DNA of 17,720 nt from Clostridiaceae bacterium (GTDB lineage Bacteria; Bacillota; Clostridia; Saccharofermentanales; DTU023), in assembly GCA_012511735.1 (NCBI GenBank), contig JAAZFK010000255.1, forward strand, positions 1 to 17,720, given 5' to 3'. Position 1 is the first letter of the stretch. Every line of letters begins with the position of its first letter. A program made the translations under genes and the position numbers. The notes below the pieces were generated by a model that was not told the origin of the DNA, ran no database searches, and worked only from the letters and a program-made list of their open reading frames with translations. Shown here piece after piece: positions 1-5,684 of the stretch.

Positions 1-117
1 ATCCTGATCAAAGACCTGACCTTGCGTTCAAATCCTTACCACTGTCCGCACGGCCGGCCGGTTGCCCTGCGGATGAGCCGCACTCAGATTGAAAAGATGT
101 TCGGGAGAACTGTCTGA
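1..117 (+). CDS. mutL: DNA mismatch repair protein MutL, C-terminal end (partial)
   Basis: Only the last 38 codons are in the window; the 5' part lies upstream. The visible peptide contains CPHGRP followed about 20 residues later by the C-terminus. This is the conserved zinc-binding motif near the end of the MutL endonuclease domain found in bacteria that lack MutH. MutL couples MutS mismatch recognition to strand nicking and excision. The TGA stop at 115-117 is followed directly by the miaA ATG at 118, so the two genes are very probably co-transcribed and translationally coupled. A mutL-miaA-hfq order is common in Bacillota. The motif and the neighbours agree, so the identification is good despite the short fragment. 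Confidence 0.88.
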   Translation: MLIKDLTLRSNPYHCPHGRPVALRMSRTQIEKMFGRTV

Positions 118-1101
118 ATGCCGGTGTCTGATCCCGACAGCAAACAGTCGCGTTCCGTATCCTTCGACCATCTCTTTGAGCGTGTCCTGGATCTTTATGC
201 TGGAGACCCGGGAGCCATCCCGGTCATCACAGGACCCACCGCTTCCGGCAAATCGAAAATGGCCATGAAGCTGGCTCTGGCTTTGGGCGGGGAGATTGTC
301 TCAGTTGATGCCATGCAGGTCTATCGTGGCTTTGATATCGGCACCGCCAAACCGACCCGGGAGGAACAACTGGCTGTCCCGCACCATATGATCGATTGCC
401 TGGATGCCTGTGAGGCGGTCAGCGTCGCAGTCTTTACGGAGCAGGTCTCGGATCTCCTTGAAGATCTGGTCGGGCAAAACAAAAAACCCATCCTTTGTGG
501 AGGCAGTGTCCAGTACGTCTCCGCCCTCCTGGACGGCCTCATCTTCACCGGGGTTAATCCTGACCCCAAATTGAGGGAGAAGATCGCCGCCCGGGTCGAC
601 CGGGACGGCCTGGATACCTCCTGGGTCCGGATGCGGGAGCTGGATCCGCAGGCGGCTTCGTCCATTTCACCTCTCGATCGCCGTCGGATCATCCGCTTCT
701 TTGAATTGGTTGAACAGACCGGCAAAACAAAGTCAGCGCTCAATCGGGCATCGAGGCGGGCAGGTCCGCGCTTTCGCTACCTGCCCTTTTGGCTGGATTG
801 GACGCCTCGACAGGTGCTCTATCAAGCCATTGATCAGCGGGTTGACACCATGTACCGGACAGGTCTCGCCAAAGAGGTCGCTGACCTCATGACTGCCTAT
901 CCTGACTTCGAGCAATGCCCTGCCTTCCGGGGGATCGGTTATCGCCAGACGATCGCCTTCCTCCAGGGACAAATCAGTGAATCAGAAGCCAGGGAAGAGG
1001 TCGCGCGCGCGACCCGCCGCTACGCCAAGCGGCAGCAGACCTGGCTGCGAAGGCGAAAGGATCTTTACCTTCTGTTGTTGGATCGCCAGATATCTGAATA
1101 A
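118..1101 (+). CDS. miaA: tRNA dimethylallyltransferase MiaA
   Basis: MiaA transfers a dimethylallyl group to N6 of A37 in tRNAs that read UNN codons; MiaB usually then makes ms2i6A. The 327-residue protein has a P-loop GPTASGKS (residues 39-46), the substrate motif SVDAMQVYRGFDIGTAKPT (62-80, family form S-D-S-M-Q-x-Y), and the late GIGYRQ motif. It has about 30 residues before the P-loop, longer than the roughly 10 usual in the family. The next Met lies beyond the P-loop and no alternative start is visible, so ATG 118 is the only sensible start. A GGGAG inside the end of mutL, about 10 bases upstream, can serve as ribosome binding site. It abuts mutL and precedes hfq by 93 bases. Confidence 0.96.
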   Translation: MPVSDPDSKQSRSVSFDHLFERVLDLYAGDPGAIPVITGPTASGKSKMAMKLALALGGEIVSVDAMQVYRGFDIGTAKPTREEQLAVPHHMIDCLDACEAVSVAVFTEQVSDLLEDLVGQNKKPILCGGSVQYVSALLDGLIFTGVNPDPKLREKIAARVDRDGLDTSWVRMRELDPQAASSISPLDRRRIIRFFELVEQTGKTKSALNRASRRAGPRFRYLPFWLDWTPRQVLYQAIDQRVDTMYRTGLAKEVADLMTAYPDFEQCPAFRGIGYRQTIAFLQGQISESEAREEVARATRRYAKRQQTWLRRRKDLYLLLLDRQISE

Positions 1102-1194
1102 AACACCAAATTTCGTTATAAACAAAAATATATGGTCACCGTCGTCCTATTCTGGAGAGGCATCTTGTCCACATACTCAGAAAAGGAGCCGGTA

Positions 1195-1524
1195 ATGGAG
1201 CAGTACAAACAAACGAATAAACAGTCGATCTCTCAGACCTTCAGAATCCAGGAAACCTTTCTCAACCACTGCAGGCGGGAAAAGATTAATGTGGTCATCC
1301 AGCTCTTCGATCAGTCAATTATCGAGGGCCTGATCGTTGGCTTCGATCGCGAATCCATCATTGTCTCTTCGCGGGGAACCCAACAGCTGCTTTATAAGAC
1401 TTCAGTCGTTTGCATCAAGCCTTTCGAAGAACTCCACCTGATCTTCAACGAAGCCAGGCGATCACCTCGTTCGGGTGTCAAATACCCCCGTCTGGTCTCA
1501 CACGTGCCCATCGGTCAGCACTGA
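1195..1524 (+). CDS. hfq: RNA chaperone Hfq, variant Sm2 motif
   Basis: Hfq is a hexameric Sm-fold RNA chaperone that helps small RNAs pair with mRNAs. The 109-residue product has the Sm1 core starting QETFLN (19-24), the rim arginines RRE (27-29) and the GFDRESIIVSS strand. The Sm2 segment reads YKTSVV (67-72) where nearly all Hfq have YKHAIS: the lysine is kept, but the proximal-pore histidine is replaced by threonine. A basic tail of about 30 residues follows the Sm core. Start: ATG 1195 is preceded by AAAAGGAG with 6-base spacing; an in-frame ATG at 1132 has no such site. Position after miaA supports the call. The stop codon abuts that of the convergent lexA. Confidence 0.88.
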   Translation: MEQYKQTNKQSISQTFRIQETFLNHCRREKINVVIQLFDQSIIEGLIVGFDRESIIVSSRGTQQLLYKTSVVCIKPFEELHLIFNEARRSPRSGVKYPRLVSHVPIGQH

Positions 1525-2160
1525 TCAGACGTCCATCCGGAGCAGGCCCCGGACAACCCCCAGGATCATGGTGCCTTCACGGTCAAGCGGGATATCGTCG
1601 TACCGATCGTTCTCCGGGTGCAGATAATACTGGCCACCCGGCCGGCGCTTGAGCGTTTTGACGGTGGCTTCATCATCGAGCAGTGCCACGACGATTTCAC
1701 CTTCGTCCGCCATGTTCTGTTTCTCGATGATGACAATGTCACCATCCAGGATGGCGGCGCCCGTCATGCTGTCCCCCTCAATCCTCAGGGCAAAGACGGA
1801 TTCAGGGTCCTGACGGATGGGGAAGGGGAGAGGAAGCATCCGCTCAACATTCTCGGTCGCCAGGATGGGTTTGCCGGCAGTGACCGTGCCGATCAGGGGG
1901 ATCTGGGCTTGTGGCGCTGTTTCCAGGGCAGGAACCCGGATGGAGCGACGCTTGCCGGGATCCATCTCGATCCTGCCATCGGCCGCCAGTCGTTTCAGAT
2001 GACTGTAAACGGTGGAGGTGGATCGGAGGCCAACCCCCTGACCGATATCCCGGACAGAAGGGGCAAAGGAGTATTCCCTTATATAATCACAAATAAATTC
2101 ATAAACGGCGTCCAAGGTTTGGTCGACATTGGCCCGGGTGAATGGATAAGTCTCTTTCAT
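1525..2160 (-). CDS. lexA: LexA repressor (SOS regulator, S24 autopeptidase)
   Basis: LexA represses SOS genes and cleaves itself when RecA filaments form on damaged DNA. The 211-residue product has an N-terminal winged helix (about 1-70, with APSVRDIG and STSTVYSHL), the cleavage dipeptide Ala95-Gly96 in GTVTAGKP, the catalytic Ser131 in EGDSM and Lys168 in ATVKTLKR. All catalytic parts are present, so it should be functional. The start is ATG 2160 because GGAGG lies 5 bases upstream; an in-frame GTG at 2166 sits inside that site and is rejected. The gene has a good promoter with a LexA box between its -35 and -10, pointing to autorepression. It converges on hfq with zero gap and is divergent from an unknown membrane-protein gene. 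Confidence 0.96.
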   Translation of the reverse strand: MKETYPFTRANVDQTLDAVYEFICDYIREYSFAPSVRDIGQGVGLRSTSTVYSHLKRLAADGRIEMDPGKRRSIRVPALETAPQAQIPLIGTVTAGKPILATENVERMLPLPFPIRQDPESVFALRIEGDSMTGAAILDGDIVIIEKQNMADEGEIVVALLDDEATVKTLKRRPGGQYYLHPENDRYDDIPLDREGTMILGVVRGLLRMDV

Positions 2161-2212
2161 AAGCACCTCCGCTGGAGTTCAAAGCTTGCAGGAACATTCT
2201 TTCTTTATCATC

Positions 2213-2241
2213 ATGATAACAAAACAATTGTTCAGTATCAA
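2213..2241 (-). promoter_or_regulatory. lexA promoter
   Basis: Read on the minus strand, TTGATA (2236-2241) and TATCAT (2213-2218) are separated by exactly 17 bases. Each differs from the sigma-A consensus at one position. Transcription would start near 2206, leaving a leader of about 45 bases before the lexA ribosome binding site. A LexA-type palindrome fills much of the spacer, so bound repressor would block polymerase. Confidence 0.75.
2222..2233. promoter_or_regulatory. LexA box (SOS operator)
   Basis: On the minus strand the site reads GAACAATTGTTT, fitting the GAAC-N4-GTTY core of the Bacillus-type SOS box (CGAACRNRYGTTYC), with mismatches at one inner position and at the outermost bases. 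It lies between the -35 and -10 of the lexA promoter and about 65 bases upstream of the probable start of the divergent gene. The position makes autoregulation of lexA likely. Control of the divergent gene is possible but less direct. Confidence 0.65.
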
Positions 2242-2274
2242 GACCTCTTATTTAACCTGATACGGCCCTGATAT

Positions 2275-2282
2275 GCTAAAAT
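2275..2282 (+). promoter_or_regulatory. Possible extended -10 promoter of the divergent membrane-protein gene
   Basis: TGCTAAAAT-like sequence gives an extended -10 (TG-N-TAAAAT) starting at 2274-2275. It sits 22 bases before the ATG at 2305, with AGGAG at 2293-2297 between them. There is no convincing -35 hexamer 16-18 bases upstream, so the call rests on the extended -10 and its position. Confidence 0.4.
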
Positions 2283-2304
2283 ATACGGGATCAGGAGCAG
2301 CCGG

Positions 2305-2751
2305 ATGCAAGAACGTGGAACCGACAACCGAAGACCCGCGGCCATGGCAAGGCCGCAAACGGAGCGCCCCAGGAGCCGTGAGCCGGGGGTGCCTCAGAAT
2401 CGGCCGCAAGCTGGCGGACAGATGAGCCGCAAGCACACCTTTCTGACCAAATATTACGAGCCGGTTCGCGGCAGCTTTCAGGAAGACGCGCGTACCGGTC
2501 ATCGAATCTACCGGTTGAAAGGTTACACAACGGTTGACAAGATCAACAGGAAGTTTCAACAGGAACGCAATCAGCGGACCTTGCGCAATATCCTGACCTT
2601 TCTTATGATCGTCATTCTTTTGGTTGTACTGATTGCCATCTACAATCCATTCACCAATCTGGATGAGTGGAAAAAGATCAGTGGCGAGGACAGTCTTTAC
2701 AATAAACGTAAAGAACCGACGACAACCCAACGAATTCTCGATTTTCCCTGA
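2305..2751 (+). CDS. Unknown single-pass membrane protein, divergent from lexA
   Basis: I do not recognise this 148-residue protein. Residues 1-94 are basic and hydrophilic, with a low-complexity start rich in Arg, Pro and Gln. Residues 96-113 form one strong hydrophobic segment (TFLMIVILLVVLIAIY). About 35 mostly polar residues follow. Positive charges before the segment suggest the N-terminus is cytoplasmic and the short C-terminus outside. No signal peptidase site, LysM or other known domain is visible. Start: ATG 2305 has AGGAG 7 bases upstream; Met40 (ATG 2422) is a weaker alternative that would drop the low-complexity part. In several Bacillota an SOS-induced membrane division inhibitor (YneA) sits divergent from lexA. 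This protein has a comparable position but no LysM domain, so that role is only a hypothesis. Confidence 0.7.
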   Translation: MQERGTDNRRPAAMARPQTERPRSREPGVPQNRPQAGGQMSRKHTFLTKYYEPVRGSFQEDARTGHRIYRLKGYTTVDKINRKFQQERNQRTLRNILTFLMIVILLVVLIAIYNPFTNLDEWKKISGEDSLYNKRKEPTTTQRILDFP

Positions 2752-2785
2752 TAGAGTTTCAGACAGCCAAAACCGGTTGCGCCAG

Positions 2786-2860
2786 GATGCTTTTAAAAGA
2801 AGCCGGACCATGGTCTGGTCGATCCGGAAGGGATAAAAGCATCTATTTTACTGTTTTTAT
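2786..2860 (+). terminator. Probable terminator of the 2305-2751 gene with a structured hairpin
   Basis: GATGCTTTTA (2786-2795) and TAAAAGCATC (2834-2843) are perfect 10-base inverted repeats. Inside them, GACCA (2806-2810) can pair with TGGTC (2816-2820), and CCGG (2803-2806) with CCGG (2824-2827). The outer and inner stems are separated by purine-rich strands (AAAGAAG against AAGGGA). T-rich sequence, including GTTTTTATT near 2852-2860, follows on the plus strand. It stands about 35 bases after the stop codon of the upstream gene. A terminator fits best, although the large interior loop is unusual. Confidence 0.5.
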
Positions 2861-2891
2861 TCCTGGAGAGGTAATTGAAATGAAATGCGCT

Positions 2892-2929
2892 ATCGTACTT
2901 CGTGAAATTTGTATTTTACGAAGTACGAT
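2892..2929. repeat. 38-base near-perfect palindrome resembling a lox/dif recombination site
   Basis: ATCGTACTTCGT (2892-2903) and ACGAAGTACGAT (2918-2929) are exact reverse complements. Pairing continues inward as one G-T and four A-T/T-A pairs to a 4-base loop (17 pairs in all). The core arms ACTTCGT and ACGAAGT are separated by 14 bases, the same arms and spacing as loxP; the 28-base core (2897-2924) matches loxP at 21 positions. It also fits the 11-6-11 layout of bacterial dif sites and shares ACTTC at the outer edge with B. subtilis dif. A tyrosine recombinase gene lies 2.8 kb away. No clean T-run follows on either strand. The alternative is a weak terminator for the minus-strand operon ending at 2946. 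Confidence 0.6.
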
Positions 2930-2945
2930 TTCAGAGAACAAGATC

Positions 2946-4490
2946 TCACCCCATCATTCTTCCCTCGAGCGGTTTTAAGATTGCTTCCCGCTCTTCCCCC
3001 GGCTTTTGATCGGCCAGAAGGTTCAAAGCAATGCGCGCGCCCTTATCCATATTATGAGAACCCGCCAAAACCAGAAAGTCACCCGGTTCAACCAGGGGCA
3101 GAATCTTTTTGATGGCCTGGCGAAGATCGTCCACTTCATCAATCCGGTAACCAGCTTCTTCAAGATCCGCAAGCACCGCGTCATGTTCCTCAGGCAGGAC
3201 CAGATCCCTTGCTCTTGCCAGGTCACGGCTGGACGTCACCATGAAGGTCTGCCAGTTGATCTTGTCTTTGTACTCCTTGAATTGACCGATGACTTCCCGG
3301 TTGACCTGGACGCCGCGACTGCCTCTGATGGCGTAAAGGATCCGGACCGGTTTACCTTCGGCCATCACCGTCAAGGCTTCCAGCATCTTGCGGGTGTTAT
3401 CCTCGTCGCTGATGTGATCATCGATGATGGTAAAGTCTCCCCGATAAATGATCTGCAACCGCCGTTCGACGCCGGGGAAATCAGCCAGTGCGGAAACCGC
3501 CTCTTGGACCGGCAGTCCCCAGCAGGCCGCAAGTAAAATCGCGGCCATGGCATTATAGACGGTATGACGGCCCGGGACTGCCAGATTTACCTGCCAGGAA
3601 CCCGGTTCAATAATGCCTCGCCTTGTCTTCAGCCTGCGGCGGATCCGAAGCTCAAATTGAGGGATTCCGCCCGGCATCTTGAGGTGGACCGCTGTCACAT
3701 CCGCCTGAGGGTGATCAATTCCCATTGAGATGACCTGGCCCCTGGTCTCCTCGGCCAATTTGAAGATTGTCGGCTCATCCCGGTTTAAAATAACGGGCAC
3801 ACCAGGCGCTACCTGACGGACCAGCTTGGCCTTGGCCTCGTAATAAGCTTCAAAGGATCCGTGATCCGGCATATGGTCGGGTGTAATATTCAGATAAGCA
3901 ACCGCATCGTAATCAATGCCGTGGACCCTGTACTGGGCTTCCGCGATGGACGATACCTCCATAGCGACCACCTGGACGCCGGCTTGCCGCTGTTTTGCCA
4001 ACATGGCATGCAAATCAGAACTCTCGGGTGTTGTCAGTGATGACTGAGCCTTGACTTCTCCGAAACTGTAAGCGACAGACCCGATCAGGGCGGTCATAAC
4101 ACCCTGACCTGTCAGAATATGTTGAACCATGGAGGTCGTTGTTGTCTTGCCATTGGTGGCGGTAACGCCCAGCATGAAGAGATGACGGTCGGGATAGTGA
4201 AAGAAAGCCCGGGAGAGCTCCGCCAGAGCCCGCCGGGCCAAAGGTACCCGGATTTCAGCCACACCTTCAGGCATTTGTGGGCGTTCACAGACGATGGCCA
4301 CAGCTCCCTTGATGATGGCGTCCGCGATATACAAGTGTCCATCTGTCAGGGCACCTGGAATGGCGACGAAGATAAAGCCCGGCTCAACTGCCCGCGAATC
4401 ATAAGTCACGCCGCGGACCACCGGATCGGCCGGCATGGCCATGACCTGGCTCTCTGACAGGGCAGTTAACAATTCTGATAGACGTAACAT
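2946..4490 (-). CDS. MurE-like Mur ligase with atypical C-terminal domain
   Basis: This is an ATP-dependent Mur ligase of 514 residues with the three-domain MurE layout: a UDP-MurNAc-binding N-domain (VTYDSRAVEPGFIFVAIPG, 28-46), a central ATPase with TATNGKTTTT (110-119), SLTTPESS (151-158), MEVSS (177-181) and a likely carbamylated Lys220 in YYEAKAKL, and a C-terminal domain. The N and central parts align with MurE. The C-domain does not: MurE PGRME is FPGVERRLQ (348-356), closer to MurC/Mpl GVKRR. The usual YAHTP is DDHISDEDN (367-375), DNPR is replaced by SSRD (430-433), and GKGHE by AGSHN (476-480). A ligase reaction is safe; the substrate and added amino acid are not. Its SD overlaps the asd stop codon 9 bases upstream, so the two form an operon. 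Confidence 0.82.
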   Translation of the reverse strand: MLRLSELLTALSESQVMAMPADPVVRGVTYDSRAVEPGFIFVAIPGALTDGHLYIADAIIKGAVAIVCERPQMPEGVAEIRVPLARRALAELSRAFFHYPDRHLFMLGVTATNGKTTTTSMVQHILTGQGVMTALIGSVAYSFGEVKAQSSLTTPESSDLHAMLAKQRQAGVQVVAMEVSSIAEAQYRVHGIDYDAVAYLNITPDHMPDHGSFEAYYEAKAKLVRQVAPGVPVILNRDEPTIFKLAEETRGQVISMGIDHPQADVTAVHLKMPGGIPQFELRIRRRLKTRRGIIEPGSWQVNLAVPGRHTVYNAMAAILLAACWGLPVQEAVSALADFPGVERRLQIIYRGDFTIIDDHISDEDNTRKMLEALTVMAEGKPVRILYAIRGSRGVQVNREVIGQFKEYKDKINWQTFMVTSSRDLARARDLVLPEEHDAVLADLEEAGYRIDEVDDLRQAIKKILPLVEPGDFLVLAGSHNMDKGARIALNLLADQKPGEEREAILKPLEGRMMG

Positions 4491-4499
4491 GAAATTTCC

Positions 4500-5585
4500 T
4501 CAGCCGCCGGCTTGGATCCAGCCTTGCCTGACCAGCAGCTCAGCTGTCAGAACGGATCCTCCGGCTGCTCCCCGGACCAGATTATTTGAGAGACAGACAA
4601 ATTTGTAGTCGAAGATCGGATCTTTGCGCAAACGACCGATTGATACCCGCATCCCCCAGTCTCCCAAAGCGTCCAGTTTGGGTTGAGGTCTGTCGGTCTC
4701 ATCGAAATAATTAAGGAATGGACGCGGCGCGGACGGCAATTCCAGCTCATCTACCTGGCTGGTGAAGTTTTGCCAGGCGTCCAAAATCACTTTCTCGCTG
4801 ACTTTTCGGTCAAAACGCACGAATACGGCAGCCAAATGGCCGACTTCGACCGGTACACGAATGCACTGAGCGGAGATTTTCGGCTTTTGGGCTAATTGAA
4901 CCTCATTTTCCGTGACCTGGCCCCAAATTTTAAGGGGTTCATTTTCACTTTTTTCTTCCTCGCCCGAAATGAAAGGAATCACATTATCCTGCATTTCCGG
5001 CCAGTCGGGTAGGTGCCTGCCAGCCCCGGAGACCGCCTGGTAGGTGGTGACAAAGACCTGGCTGATTCCGAAACCAAGCAAGGGCGTCAAGGCCGGCACA
5101 TAGCTTTGGAGTGAACAATTGGGCTTGACAACAATGAAGCCTGTCTTGGTCTTCAGCCGTTCACGTTGTGCTTCAATTAAGTTAGTATGACTAGGGTTTA
5201 TTTCAGGTATTACCATTGGAACGTCTGGTAGCCAACGTGTCGCTGAGTTGTTGGACACCACCGGTATCCCCTCCCCTGCAATCTTTTCCTCCAGTTGAAT
5301 CAGACTGCTCTTCTCCATATTGACCGCGCTGAAGACCAGATCCACCTCTTCTTTCAGTTGATGAATCTGATCTGTTCCCAGAAGCTTCAGGTCCCGGACA
5401 GAATCCGGAATGTCCCGGTCCTGTTTCCAGCGCTCCCCCACCGCCTCTGCGTATCTTTTGCCCTTGGATGAGGGTGAGGCCATCAGCGCCTTGACTTCAA
5501 ACCAGGGATGATTGTTCAAAAGCAGGATGAAAGACTGACCAACAAGGCCCGTCGCGCCCAAAATACCAACCCGGTAACGTCTCAT
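4500..5585 (-). CDS. asd: Aspartate-semialdehyde dehydrogenase, archaeal/fungal type
   Basis: The enzyme reduces aspartyl phosphate to aspartate semialdehyde, the branch point to lysine/diaminopimelate, threonine and methionine. The 361-residue protein has the NADP-binding GATGLVGQ (10-17), SNNSATR, the catalytic Cys157 in KPNCS, QAVSGAG (183-189), DNVIP and GEEEK, RVPVEVGH with His250, and NNLVRGAAGGS near the end. Length and QAVSGAG place it in the archaeal/fungal-type subgroup. The usual DGHT next to the active-site histidine is VGHL here. Start: ATG 5585 has AGGAGG 8 bases upstream; a longer frame to 5636 has no site and adds residues absent from the family. It is the first gene of the operon with the MurE-like ligase, which links it to wall or diaminopimelate metabolism. 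Confidence 0.92.
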   Translation of the reverse strand: MRRYRVGILGATGLVGQSFILLLNNHPWFEVKALMASPSSKGKRYAEAVGERWKQDRDIPDSVRDLKLLGTDQIHQLKEEVDLVFSAVNMEKSSLIQLEEKIAGEGIPVVSNNSATRWLPDVPMVIPEINPSHTNLIEAQRERLKTKTGFIVVKPNCSLQSYVPALTPLLGFGISQVFVTTYQAVSGAGRHLPDWPEMQDNVIPFISGEEEKSENEPLKIWGQVTENEVQLAQKPKISAQCIRVPVEVGHLAAVFVRFDRKVSEKVILDAWQNFTSQVDELELPSAPRPFLNYFDETDRPQPKLDALGDWGMRVSIGRLRKDPIFDYKFVCLSNNLVRGAAGGSVLTAELLVRQGWIQAGG

Positions 5586-5626
5586 ACTGATATCCTCCTG
5601 TCCCCGCCTTGACGGCGTACAGCGCC

Positions 5627-5635
5627 AGTATATCA
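5627..5635 (-). promoter_or_regulatory. asd promoter, extended -10
   Basis: On the minus strand TGATATACT gives TG-N-TATACT, an extended -10 with one mismatch to TATAAT. The -35 region 17 bases upstream (TTTAAG) is poor. The start site would lie near 5620, giving a leader of about 35 bases that includes a short CGCC/GGCG hairpin before the ribosome binding site. Confidence 0.5.
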
Positions 5636-5668
5636 ATTAAAGGGGCAGGCTTAAAGCATATCCGGGCG

Positions 5669-5677
5669 TGATAAAAT
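5669..5677 (+). promoter_or_regulatory. Recombinase gene promoter, extended -10 very close to the start codon
   Basis: TGATAAAAT gives TG-N-TAAAAT, an extended -10 with one mismatch. It ends 7 bases before the ATG at 5685, so transcription from it would start at or next to the start codon, predicting a leaderless or nearly leaderless mRNA. No good -35 is visible. It lies back to back with the asd promoter. Confidence 0.45.
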
Positions 5678-5684
5678 AGAGGCG

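Noticed and set aside
321..743. A 140-codon minus-strand frame opposite miaA.
   Set aside because: It is fully inside miaA, is rich in Arg and Ser as expected for an antisense shadow, and has no recognisable motif.
1132..1194. Upstream in-frame ATG for hfq at 1132.
   Set aside because: No ribosome binding site precedes it, and the added residues are not part of Hfq; ATG 1195 has AAAAGGAG at correct spacing.
2192..2203. GAAC-ATTC-TTTC in the lexA leader as a second LexA box.
   Set aside because: Only one half-site fits; the second has a mismatch at the key G. It is kept only as a possible weak site.
1618..2271. A 217-codon plus-strand frame opposite lexA.
   Set aside because: It lies across the well-supported lexA gene and its promoter and has no family motif or start site; it arises from the opposite-strand codon pattern.
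2880..2978. A 32-codon plus-strand frame with GGAGAGG 8 bases before its ATG.
   Set aside because: It runs through both arms of the 38-base palindrome and into the 3' end of the convergent Mur ligase gene, and has no recognisable protein features. The ribosome-site match is good but could be chance.
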